Origin: Bacteroidota bacterium
GTDB lineage: Bacteria > Bacteroidota > Bacteroidia > Flavobacteriales > Flavobacteriaceae
Assembly (NCBI GenBank): GCA_023446155.1
Contig: JAEXIT010000017.1
Location: forward strand, 1 to 64,000
DNA length: 64,000 nucleotides
Direction: 5' to 3'
The position numbers and the translations under genes are program-made. This document shows, piece by piece, positions 16,180 to 23,747 of this stretch. Within the stretch, counting starts at the first letter, position 1. Every line of letters begins with the position of its first letter. Under the pieces are notes generated by a model. The model saw only the letters and a program-made list of their open reading frames with translations. It had not been told where the DNA came from and searched no databases.

Positions 16180-16611
16180 ATGGAAAAAGGTAAAGACGTA
16201 GAAGCACTGATTCCGCACCGGGCACCGTTCCTGTTTGTAGATGAAATTCTTTCGGCTAACGAAAAAGAAATCATAGGAGTATATACCTTTAAAAAAGATA
16301 CGGATGTCTTTATAAAAGGTAGTTTTCCAGAACTCGAATTCGTGCCGGGTACAATATTAATAGAATCGATGGCGCAATGCGGAGGAGCCGGTGTACGGCT
16401 ATTAGGGGTTTCAAAAGGCGTTTTTGCCCTGGCGCAGATCGAAAGTGCCCAGTTCTTTAAAGCAGTAACCTATGACGAACAGGTACGGTATGAGATTGCC
16501 ATACAGCGGATGAGTGAAAAGATCATCAAACAATCCGGAGTTGCTTATGTAGGTGATGCCAAAGTAGTAGAAGCGTCCTGGATGTCCATCCGGATCGATT
16601 CGGCTCAATAA
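16180..16611 (+). CDS. FabZ-like 3-hydroxyacyl-ACP dehydratase (hotdog fold)
   Basis: The 143-residue protein carries the FabZ-type LIPHRAPFLFVDEI with the catalytic histidine and, further on, FVPGTILIESMAQCGG with the catalytic glutamate on the hotdog helix. It should dehydrate 3-hydroxyacyl-ACP, but because the main fabZ in this group is normally in an lpxC-fabZ fusion, this stand-alone copy may serve a special acyl chain. It is co-directional with the PH-domain gene and followed by a terminator. Confidence 0.85.
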   Translation: MEKGKDVEALIPHRAPFLFVDEILSANEKEIIGVYTFKKDTDVFIKGSFPELEFVPGTILIESMAQCGGAGVRLLGVSKGVFALAQIESAQFFKAVTYDEQVRYEIAIQRMSEKIIKQSGVAYVGDAKVVEASWMSIRIDSAQ

Positions 16612-16616
16612 AATAA

Positions 16617-16645
16617 AAAAGCTCCGTTGTATAACGGAGCTTTTT
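16617..16645 (+). terminator. Rho-independent terminator between FabZ-like and DUF4407 genes
   Basis: AAAAGCTCCGTT and AACGGAGCTTTTT form an eight-base GC stem with flanking A/T runs around GTAT, usable from both strands. Confidence 0.9.
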
Positions 16646-16647
16646 AT

Positions 16648-17748
16648 TTAGAGTGCTTTTTTCTGTTTTTCCGAAAAATTGTCGGCTTGCATTTCCAGTA
16701 ATTCGATTGCTTTTTTCTTTTTATAGTCGTACAATCCACGATCCTGTCGAATTTCGGCATATACATCGTCATAAATACCGGCATCGGTAGTACGTTGTAA
16801 TTCCCGTTGGTAATTGTTTTGTTCCAACAACGTTTTGAGCGCCATTTCGGAATCTTCCAGTTTAAAATCGTATTCGCTTTTCGCGGCCAATAACTTCGCA
16901 ATAATTGGTGAGGTTTCGATTGCCAGAAACAACAACATGATAAAAATGGAAGGCAAGCTGGGTAGTTTGTTTAGCGCATTGATACGTGCCATTAAGCCGT
17001 CGAAACCGTCGATTACCGGTTGGGTGTCACTTACTTTTTTATCGAGTTCGGCTTGTAATGTCTTTGCTTTGGTTTCTTTTTCGGTAATCTTGGCCAGGTT
17101 TGTTTTTCGCAAGGTATCCAACGCTTTTAAAGCCGCATCGTGTTTGTCGCGTTTTTCTTTGTAAACCGGACCTTTACCCAGTTTTAGGGTTCCTTTGGTT
17201 CCTTCGGCCTCGGTGATATAGGTCGTGTATAGATCGTTAACCTCTTTTTCTTTTTTAAGGATTTCCGATTTCAAACCGTCGATTTCCGCCTGATTTTTGG
17301 TGAGATCCGTTTGAAAATAATTGGAAACCTCCTTTTTATTGGCCAACGCCATGGCATTTTTTTCTTTAAGTAAGACGGTATTGATTTCCTTTTCGAAAAT
17401 TTTAATTTCTAGTGGTTTGGAAATGACAATAGCAATGATCATTGCCAGAATAATTCGTGGCGTTGCCTGAAGGAATTCGCTCCAGAAACGGTCGCGTTTC
17501 CGAATGGTCGAAACGATAAAACGATCCAGATTGAAAATAAGTAAACCCCAGACGATACCGAAAAATACGGCCATATATACATTGTCGAAAACCGTATACA
17601 AGGCATAGGCGCTTGCGATAAAAGCCATTACGGCTGTAAAAAATACGGTGGCTCCGATTCCGGCGTATTTGTTTTGTTCCCCGTTACTACAGGAGTCGAT
17701 GAGGTTTTTGTCTGCGCCGGAGCACAGCATAAAAAAACGTTTTAACAT
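16648..17748 (-). CDS. DUF4407 domain membrane protein
   Basis: Encodes 366 residues from the ATG at 17748, preferred over an upstream TTG at 17790 because MLKRFFMLCSGADKNL is the usual family start. Three transmembrane helices lie in the first 110 residues (VFFTAVMAFIASAYALYTV, FFGIVWGLLIFNLDRFIVS, ILAMIIAIVISKPLEI), followed by a long coiled-coil region and a fourth helix (IFIMLLFLAIETSPIIAKLL). This matches DUF4407, of unknown function. The gene stands alone. Confidence 0.88.
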   Translation of the reverse strand: MLKRFFMLCSGADKNLIDSCSNGEQNKYAGIGATVFFTAVMAFIASAYALYTVFDNVYMAVFFGIVWGLLIFNLDRFIVSTIRKRDRFWSEFLQATPRIILAMIIAIVISKPLEIKIFEKEINTVLLKEKNAMALANKKEVSNYFQTDLTKNQAEIDGLKSEILKKEKEVNDLYTTYITEAEGTKGTLKLGKGPVYKEKRDKHDAALKALDTLRKTNLAKITEKETKAKTLQAELDKKVSDTQPVIDGFDGLMARINALNKLPSLPSIFIMLLFLAIETSPIIAKLLAAKSEYDFKLEDSEMALKTLLEQNNYQRELQRTTDAGIYDDVYAEIRQDRGLYDYKKKKAIELLEMQADNFSEKQKKAL

Positions 17749-17871
17749 GATTGATGATTTTGATTGATGATGATGCAAATTTAACGCCAAAAAAGATATA
17801 ATGTTGTAAAAGCTTGATATATTTTGGGTTAATGGCTAAAGTGACGTCTTAAAAGGGTGAAAAGTGTAGTC

Positions 17872-18420
17872 TTACTTTCGGCAGATAAAAACAAAAGCCG
17901 GTGGAATATTGAAAAAAGTAAAGCGGATTTTCACTTTCGAAAAAACGGATTTCAACTTCGAACGCAACTTTAGCGAATATTGAAACTGTATAAAAGCACC
18001 GGATTCCGAAAGACAATATCGAGAGTTGATCAATATATTATGAACCATATTTTCCGGTAATACGGTAAGTGGGAGCGAGGAGACTATAAAATCGGCCTGT
18101 GAACATTGATACTCGCGTAGATAGGATTCGATTTTTTCGGCACTGTCGTTGATCACAATCAGACGCGGATCGTTGATTTGTTTTAAGGCTTCGTAAAACT
18201 CTCTGTTGACTTCAAAGGCGAGTAGTTTTCCTTCCGGGTGTAGTCTTTCCAGTAGTTTTAAAGTAAAAATACCGGTTCCGGGACCGTATTCTACAATGCA
18301 ACGTGCGGTTTTAAATCGGATCGGGCGCAGCATTTTTTTAGCCAAAAAGGAGGAACTCGGTGACAAAGCACCAATAGTTCCTCCTGATTTCAGGACTTCG
18401 GATATAAATTTTTTGTCCAA
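17872..18420 (-). CDS. Phospholipid-type SAM-dependent methyltransferase
   Basis: The 182-residue protein has motif I VEYGPGTGIFTLKLLE, motif II-like LLAFEVNREF and a conserved ADFIVSSLPLTVLP at the position of motif IV. The N-terminal GTIGALSPSSSFLAKKM is typical of PmtA-like phospholipid methyltransferases and of KsgA relatives. It should transfer methyl groups from SAM, perhaps to phosphatidylethanolamine, but no experimental family member is close enough to be sure. It lies 22 bases downstream of the dipeptidase stop, in the same direction, so is probably co-transcribed with it. Confidence 0.8.
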   Translation of the reverse strand: MDKKFISEVLKSGGTIGALSPSSSFLAKKMLRPIRFKTARCIVEYGPGTGIFTLKLLERLHPEGKLLAFEVNREFYEALKQINDPRLIVINDSAEKIESYLREYQCSQADFIVSSLPLTVLPENMVHNILINSRYCLSESGAFIQFQYSLKLRSKLKSVFSKVKIRFTFFNIPPAFVFICRK

Positions 18421-18442
18421 AGTGCGCTATGTTATAACGGTT

Positions 18443-19831
18443 CTATTTACTCAGTTCGGTAAAATATTTATAGAACAATGGAATGGTTTCAATACCTTTT
18501 AAATAATTGAACACCCCAAAATGTTCGTTGGGTGAATGGATGGCATCGCTATCCAATCCGAATCCCATTAAAATGGTTTTGCTTTTCAATTCTTTTTCAA
18601 ATAGTGCTACGATTGGAATACTTCCGCCGGAACGTACCGGAATGGGTTGTACGCCAAATGTATCATTATAGGCTTTGGCAGCCGCCTGATACCCGATACT
18701 GTCGATCGGGGTCACGTACCCTTGACCGCCGTGATGTGGTTTTACAACCACTTTAACCGATTTAGGTGCAATGCTTTCGAAATGCTTCTGGAACAACTCG
18801 GTAATTTCTTTCCAATCCTGATTCGGTACCAAACGCATCGATATTTTGGCATGTGCCTTACTGGCGATAACGGTTTTAGCGCCTTCTCCGGTATAACCAC
18901 CCCAGATTCCGTTTACATCCAATGTTGGACGGATGGAATTTCTTTCGTTGGTTACATAGCCGGTTTCGCCATAAACATCGTCAATATCCAATGCTTTTTT
19001 ATAGTTGTCCAATGAAAAAGGAGCTTTGGCCATTTCGGCTCTTTCTTCAGCCGAAAGTTCCTGTACCTTATCATAGAATCCCGGAATGGTAATATGATTG
19101 TTTTCATCGTGAAGGGAAGCAATCATTTTGGCCAATATATTGATCGGATTGGCTACAGCACCTCCGTATAATCCCGAGTGTAAATCGCGGTTTGGCCCGG
19201 TTACTTCTACTTCCACATAACTCAGTCCCCTAAGTCCGGTAGTGATGGAAGGTTGTGTATTGGAAATCATTCCGGTATCGGAAATCAGGATCACATCATT
19301 GGCTAGTTTTTCCTGATTGCGTTCTACGAACCACCCTAAGCTGGCAGAACCCACTTCTTCCTCACCTTCGATCATAAACTTAACGTTACACGGAAGCGTA
19401 TTGGTTTGTACCATGTACTCCAATGCTTTTACGTGCATGTACATCTGACCTTTGTCGTCGCAGGCGCCACGCGCAAAAATAGCACCGTCAGGGTGTAATT
19501 CGGTTGTTTTGATCACCGGTTCGAACGGCGGAGACGTCCATAATTCGATCGGATCGGCCGGTTGCACGTCATAATGACCGTATACTAAAACCGTAGGTAA
19601 TTTCGAATCGATGATTTTTTCACCGTATACAATAGGGTAGCCTGGTGTCTCGCAAAGCTCTACAAAATCGCATCCGGCTTTTTCCAGACTGGCTTTAACG
19701 GCATTGGCGGTATCGATAACATCTTGGGAGTAAGCACTGTCGGCACTTACAGAGGGAATTTTTAATAAATCAACTAATTCGTTTATAAAACGTTCTTTAT
19801 TTTCCTGAACGTATTGTTTAATAGTATCCAT
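18443..19831 (-). CDS. M20-family dipeptidase
   Basis: The 462-residue protein has the di-zinc M20 ligands and catalytic residues: VYGHYDVQPAD, GACDDKGQ, EGEEEVGS and a dimerisation domain with DLHSGLYGG. It matches the CNDP-like dipeptidase branch of M20 and should hydrolyse dipeptides in the cytoplasm; there is no signal peptide. The long leader before the tRNA-Leu gene is divergent to it. The methyltransferase gene follows. Confidence 0.93.
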   Translation of the reverse strand: MDTIKQYVQENKERFINELVDLLKIPSVSADSAYSQDVIDTANAVKASLEKAGCDFVELCETPGYPIVYGEKIIDSKLPTVLVYGHYDVQPADPIELWTSPPFEPVIKTTELHPDGAIFARGACDDKGQMYMHVKALEYMVQTNTLPCNVKFMIEGEEEVGSASLGWFVERNQEKLANDVILISDTGMISNTQPSITTGLRGLSYVEVEVTGPNRDLHSGLYGGAVANPINILAKMIASLHDENNHITIPGFYDKVQELSAEERAEMAKAPFSLDNYKKALDIDDVYGETGYVTNERNSIRPTLDVNGIWGGYTGEGAKTVIASKAHAKISMRLVPNQDWKEITELFQKHFESIAPKSVKVVVKPHHGGQGYVTPIDSIGYQAAAKAYNDTFGVQPIPVRSGGSIPIVALFEKELKSKTILMGFGLDSDAIHSPNEHFGVFNYLKGIETIPLFYKYFTELSK

Positions 19832-19897
19832 TTATAATGCTAATATGATGAAAGCCAAATGTACAAAAAAAACTATCAAAATTTTTTTCATTTTTTT

Positions 19898-19928
19898 CTT
19901 GGATGGTAAGAAGTAATGCGTATATTTG
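19898..19928 (+). promoter_or_regulatory. Bacteroidetes-type promoter of tRNA-Leu
   Basis: CTTG at 19898-19901 and TATATTTG at 19921-19928 are separated by 19 bases, near-consensus for the phylum. Confidence 0.75.
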
Positions 19929-19970
19929 CACCCACAATAACAAAGCAATTACGCTTTACGAAGTTGTCCT

Positions 19971-20051
19971 GCGGGTGTGGTGAAATTGGTAGACACGCCA
20001 GACTTAGGATCTGGTGCCTTCGGTGTGTAGGTTCGAGTCCTATCACCCGCA
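19971..20051 (+). tRNA. tRNA-Leu (TAG)
   Basis: An 81-base class II tRNA: acceptor GCGGGTG / CACCCGC, anticodon stem CCAGA / TCTGG with loop CTTAGGA giving TAG, long variable arm TGCCTTCGGTGT, T-loop TTCGAGT. No CCA is encoded. Confidence 0.97.
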
Positions 20052-20052
20052 C

Positions 20053-20084
20053 AAAAAGCCTCTGAGAAATCAGAGGCTTTTTTT
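20053..20084 (+). terminator. Terminator after tRNA-Leu
   Basis: AAAAAGCCTCTG and CAGAGGCTTTTTTT, a seven-base GC stem with six-base loop and a T-run. Confidence 0.92.
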
Positions 20085-20497
20085 ATATACTGCATTGCTT
20101 TTCAGAATGGTAGTGTGACTAATAGAACGTGTTTTACGTTTTTTGTATTCCGTATACATTTTGATTCCTCTTGATCAACCTCCGGAACTCTTTTTTCTTA
20201 ATTCTTCTATTTCGTATTATCGGAATTTAAAATAAACACTATTCGCTGATTCCAATCGGTTTTTGGGTTTGTTTAGAATATCTTTTGTAGAAAATAAAAG
20301 ACAAATTGATTATCCGAAATAGACAATACGATGTGAATGAATTGTTTTTTTAGGATTCTTCAAGGGTTAATGCTGGTACAACTGTTTAATATGACAGATG
20401 TCATAAAGTGGTAAACTATAGTGCTTTAATTTTGAGGGTAACAGGTGTAATGATCTTCCCTCACTACTATCAGATTAAATTAAAGCGAATATAGTTT
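20085..20497. other. Intergenic region with an operator-like palindrome, 413 bases
   Basis: No gene was found. It ends in the upstream region of the barrel-like protein gene and holds a palindrome at 20391-20404 and a -7 type box TAATTTTG at 20427-20434. Confidence 0.5.
20391..20404. promoter_or_regulatory. Palindrome ATGACA-GA-TGTCAT
   Basis: Perfect six-base arms around two bases, 22 bases upstream of TAATTTTG (20427-20434), which matches the TAnnTTTG -7 box and lies 63 bases before the ATG at 20498. It overlaps the expected -33 zone, where no TTTG is present, so it may be an activator site. Confidence 0.45.
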
Positions 20498-21241
20498 ATG
20501 AAAAAATCATTCTTTACAATCATTTTCCTTACTGTAGTAACGGTAACGGCGTTTTCACAATCGGAATACCAACCCATAGATTTCACATTTCAGTTGAAGA
20601 GTATGCATTTGGATCGTGGCTTTCCGGTTACAAGCACTCCTATTACAGGTATAAATCTTTGGTATCAGTCGGAAAACAAAAAATTCAAAGCCGGTGTTTG
20701 GGGTGGTACCGGATCAACCGGGGAATATCGGGAACTGGACCATTATATGGCGTACTCGTGTCATGGATTTAAGGTGGAACTTTGGGATATCTATAATTTT
20801 TCAACTGGTGCGACCTATAATAACAAAGAGTTTTTTAACTATAAGGCAAGCGAAACAGGTCATTTTGTGGATTTCAGACTGGGCTATAAATTTGCTGAAA
20901 ATTTTCCGCTGAGTGTCTTGTGGAGTACGTTTATTTACGGAAGAGATCGCGGGAAGTTGAACCAACGAAATATATACTCAACCTATACGCAATTGGGGTA
21001 TACATTGTTGAAAAAAGAACCGATTACGGTTGATGTTTTTGTCGCAGGTGTTTTTGCACTTCACCCGGAAAAAGGATCCGCAGCCAGTATTTATATTTCC
21101 AAAAGTGATTTGGTAAACCTGAGTTTATGCGTTACGAAAACTTTAAAAGCAGCCGGTTTTGATATTTCGGTTTCGGCTATGCCAGCCTGGAATCCGGGGC
21201 TTAACCGGGGAAATATTCAGCTTGCACTAAGTGTCTTTTAA
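20498..21241 (+). CDS. Secreted barrel-like protein of unknown function
   Basis: A 247-residue protein with a signal peptide (ending TAFSQ at about 21). The mature part alternates hydrophobic and polar residues and repeatedly starts strands with aromatic residues (FKAGVWGG, FVDFRLGYKF, YTQLGYTLL, AAGFDISVSAMPAWNP), ending in phenylalanine, as in outer-membrane beta-barrels of about 8 to 10 strands. No named family is recognised. It is monocistronic and convergent with a small lipoprotein gene, and its promoter carries the palindrome described above. Confidence 0.7.
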   Translation: MKKSFFTIIFLTVVTVTAFSQSEYQPIDFTFQLKSMHLDRGFPVTSTPITGINLWYQSENKKFKAGVWGGTGSTGEYRELDHYMAYSCHGFKVELWDIYNFSTGATYNNKEFFNYKASETGHFVDFRLGYKFAENFPLSVLWSTFIYGRDRGKLNQRNIYSTYTQLGYTLLKKEPITVDVFVAGVFALHPEKGSAASIYISKSDLVNLSLCVTKTLKAAGFDISVSAMPAWNPGLNRGNIQLALSVF

Positions 21242-21254
21242 AAAAGAGCAATTT

Positions 21255-21692
21255 TTACATTGGGCGTAAGGTATTACTGTAGGTAATCTTATAGGGATTT
21301 TTTGTTTCGGCATTGTCTTTCATAATATAGATAAACTTGTATTGCCGGGCTTTTTTAGGTTCGATGACCACTTCCTTATTACTGATTTTGTCGGTAATCG
21401 TTGTCGGAAGTGTAGTGTCGATCCGTAGGCTATGGGCAATACCATTTCCGAGATTGGTGATGGTGGTTCCTTTATATAGCGTCTTTTTCTCGTTCGAGAT
21501 TGTAACCAGTTCACCTTTATAACCTTTTGTTAGAATAAGGACCGAAAAGTTTTCTCCATTGGCATTCATATCCGACAAGAATTGTTTTTTCTGACTCTCG
21601 GAAACCGAACGGAAATCGTCGCGATATTGCACATTGGATGTGCTACACATAGTAAACAATAAAGTGAAAATAAACAGGGCAAATGTTCTCAT
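21255..21692 (-). CDS. Small lipoprotein of unknown function
   Basis: Encodes 145 residues with a lipoprotein signal; the lipobox is FTMC with the cysteine at about residue 16. The mature part has several predicted beta strands (FSVLILTKGYKGELVTIS, KEVVIEPKKARQYKFIYIM), compatible with a small beta-sandwich. No family match is recognised. The gene stops 13 bases from the end of the convergent barrel-like gene. Envelope location is supported; function is not. Confidence 0.72.
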   Translation of the reverse strand: MRTFALFIFTLLFTMCSTSNVQYRDDFRSVSESQKKQFLSDMNANGENFSVLILTKGYKGELVTISNEKKTLYKGTTITNLGNGIAHSLRIDTTLPTTITDKISNKEVVIEPKKARQYKFIYIMKDNAETKNPYKITYSNTLRPM

Positions 21693-21785
21693 AAAATCAA
21701 AATCAAAGGTTCCTATTATAAAAGTAACGGGTTAAAAGGTAATTCTATTATATCTTTGTAGGATTAAATCTAATCGGAACCGGAG

Positions 21786-22466
21786 ATGATTCACAAAATT
21801 GGCCATAGAGGAGCAAAAGGTTTTCTGGCAGAGAATACGCTCGAATCGTTTCGCAAGGCGTTGGATTTGGGGGCCGATGCGATCGAATTGGATGTGCATA
21901 TTTGTGCCACCGGTGAAATTGTAGTGCTTCACGATTTTACGGTCGACAGGACAACAAACGGTTTCGGAGAAGTACATCAATTATCCCTTTCGGAATTAAA
22001 AAAACTAAAGGTTGAAGGAGTATACCAGATTCCGTTACTGGGAGAAGTATTGGATTTAATCGCTGGAAAATGCTGGATCAACATCGAATTAAAAGGACAC
22101 GGAACCGCCGAGCCGGTAGCTGAGATGATTCAACAGTATGTAGTTGAAAAAGGCTGGCGATACGGCGATTTTGTGGTTTCCAGTTTCCAGAAAGAAGAAT
22201 TAAAAAGAATAAAAAAAGTAAACCCTGAAATTCCAATCGGAGTACTCACTCAGGCCAGTGTGGAACAAGCAATTCATTGGGCGGATCAATTATCGGCCAA
22301 GGCGATACATCCACATTTTTCATTGCTAACCGAGGACAATTGCCGGGAAGCGCAAGAAAAAGGATATGCGATTTTTACCTGGACTGTTAATGAGGAAGAC
22401 GATATTCGGCGGGTAAAAGCGTTGGGAATAAATGGTATCATTTCCGATTATCCGAACAGATTATGA
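21786..22466 (+). CDS. Glycerophosphodiester phosphodiesterase family protein
   Basis: The 226-residue protein contains HRGAKGFLAENTLESF, AIELDVHICATGEIVVLHD and DRTTNGFG, covering the catalytic histidines and metal-binding acidic residues of the GDPD TIM barrel, and ends ALGINGIISDYPNRL. It should hydrolyse glycerophosphodiesters from lipid turnover to glycerol 3-phosphate. There is no signal peptide. It overlaps the following flavoprotein gene by four bases. Confidence 0.93.
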   Translation: MIHKIGHRGAKGFLAENTLESFRKALDLGADAIELDVHICATGEIVVLHDFTVDRTTNGFGEVHQLSLSELKKLKVEGVYQIPLLGEVLDLIAGKCWINIELKGHGTAEPVAEMIQQYVVEKGWRYGDFVVSSFQKEELKRIKKVNPEIPIGVLTQASVEQAIHWADQLSAKAIHPHFSLLTEDNCREAQEKGYAIFTWTVNEEDDIRRVKALGINGIISDYPNRL

Positions 22467-23677
22467 ATGCAAACTACGATGTAATACTAATAGGTGGTGG
22501 TGCGGCCGGTTTTTTTACGGCAATCAACATTGCTGAAAACAATTCCAAATTAAAAATAGCCATTCTGGAACGCGGAAAGGAAGTGCTTTCCAAAGTTCGG
22601 ATTTCCGGCGGAGGGCGGTGTAATGTAACACACGCCTGTTTTATTCCGAATGAATTGGTTAAATTTTATCCACGAGGCGAAAAAGAACTAAAAGGACCTT
22701 TTCATCAGTTTTGCTCGGGGGATACGATCGAATGGTTCGAACGCCATGGGGTAGAATTAAAAATTGAAGACGATGGAAGAATGTTTCCGGTAACCGATAG
22801 TTCGCAAACCATAATAGACTGTTTTCAGAAGGCTGTAAAAAAACTTGGAATAGAGGTGTTAACAGGGCAAAGTGTACAGTCGCTTTTCCGTGGTGAGGGC
22901 TATTGGAAAGTCGAAACGACAAGAGAAACCTTTAAAGCAGCGAAAATTGTAATGGCAACGGGTAGTAATCCGAAAATGTGGGAAATGATGCAAACTTTAG
23001 GGCATACGATTGTACCACCGGTACCCTCTCTTTTTACTTTTAATATAAAGGATCCCAGAATTAAAGATTTGATGGGAGTTTCGGCATTGGCTACCGTCAA
23101 AGTAAAAGACAGTCGGCTACAAGCTTCCGGGCCGTTATTAATTACCCATTGGGGGATGAGTGGTCCTGGGATTTTAAGACTCTCTGCCTGGGGGGCTCGG
23201 GAATTATTTGCTAAAAATTACCAGTTTGTATTGCAGGTCAACTGGCTAAATGACCTCGATTTTGAAGAAACGGCCGAAGTACTTCGCGAACTCAAAATAG
23301 AACATGCCAAAAAAGTAATCACAAAAAAATCACCATTTGATTTTCCCAACCGTTTATGGGAAAGTTTGGTGTTGGCCTCGGGGATTTCGGCGGAAACCAA
23401 ATGGGCCGATTTATCCCGTAAACAACTCGATGATCTAACCGGACAATTGGTAAACGGCTCGTATCCGGTAAATGGAAAAAGTACTTTTAAAGAAGAGTTT
23501 GTTACCGCGGGCGGAGTCGATTTAAAAGAGGTTAATTTTAAAACGATGGAAAGTAAAATCGTACCGGATTTGTATTTTGCGGGTGAAATTCTGGACATTG
23601 ATGCGATTACTGGGGGCTTTAATTTTCAAAATGCCTGGACTGGTGGATTTATTGTAGCTAAAAACTTCTCAAATTGA
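22463..23677 (+). CDS. BaiN/HI0933-family FAD-dependent oxidoreductase
   Basis: The 404-residue protein begins with the Rossmann motif GGGAAGFFTAINIAE, continues with KVRISGGGRCNVTHAC and ends with FAGEILDIDAITGGFNFQNAWTGG near the C-terminus, all typical of the HI0933/BaiN family (NAD(P)/FAD-dependent oxidoreductases of unclear substrate). It is translationally coupled to the GDPD gene through ATGA overlap, though the families have no obvious shared pathway. Confidence 0.92.
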   Translation: MNANYDVILIGGGAAGFFTAINIAENNSKLKIAILERGKEVLSKVRISGGGRCNVTHACFIPNELVKFYPRGEKELKGPFHQFCSGDTIEWFERHGVELKIEDDGRMFPVTDSSQTIIDCFQKAVKKLGIEVLTGQSVQSLFRGEGYWKVETTRETFKAAKIVMATGSNPKMWEMMQTLGHTIVPPVPSLFTFNIKDPRIKDLMGVSALATVKVKDSRLQASGPLLITHWGMSGPGILRLSAWGARELFAKNYQFVLQVNWLNDLDFEETAEVLRELKIEHAKKVITKKSPFDFPNRLWESLVLASGISAETKWADLSRKQLDDLTGQLVNGSYPVNGKSTFKEEFVTAGGVDLKEVNFKTMESKIVPDLYFAGEILDIDAITGGFNFQNAWTGGFIVAKNFSN

Positions 23678-23747
23678 CATTTTAATAATCAAAATTGTGA
23701 GAATTATTTTTATTTTTAACACACAAGATGTGTTAGAATAAAAATTT

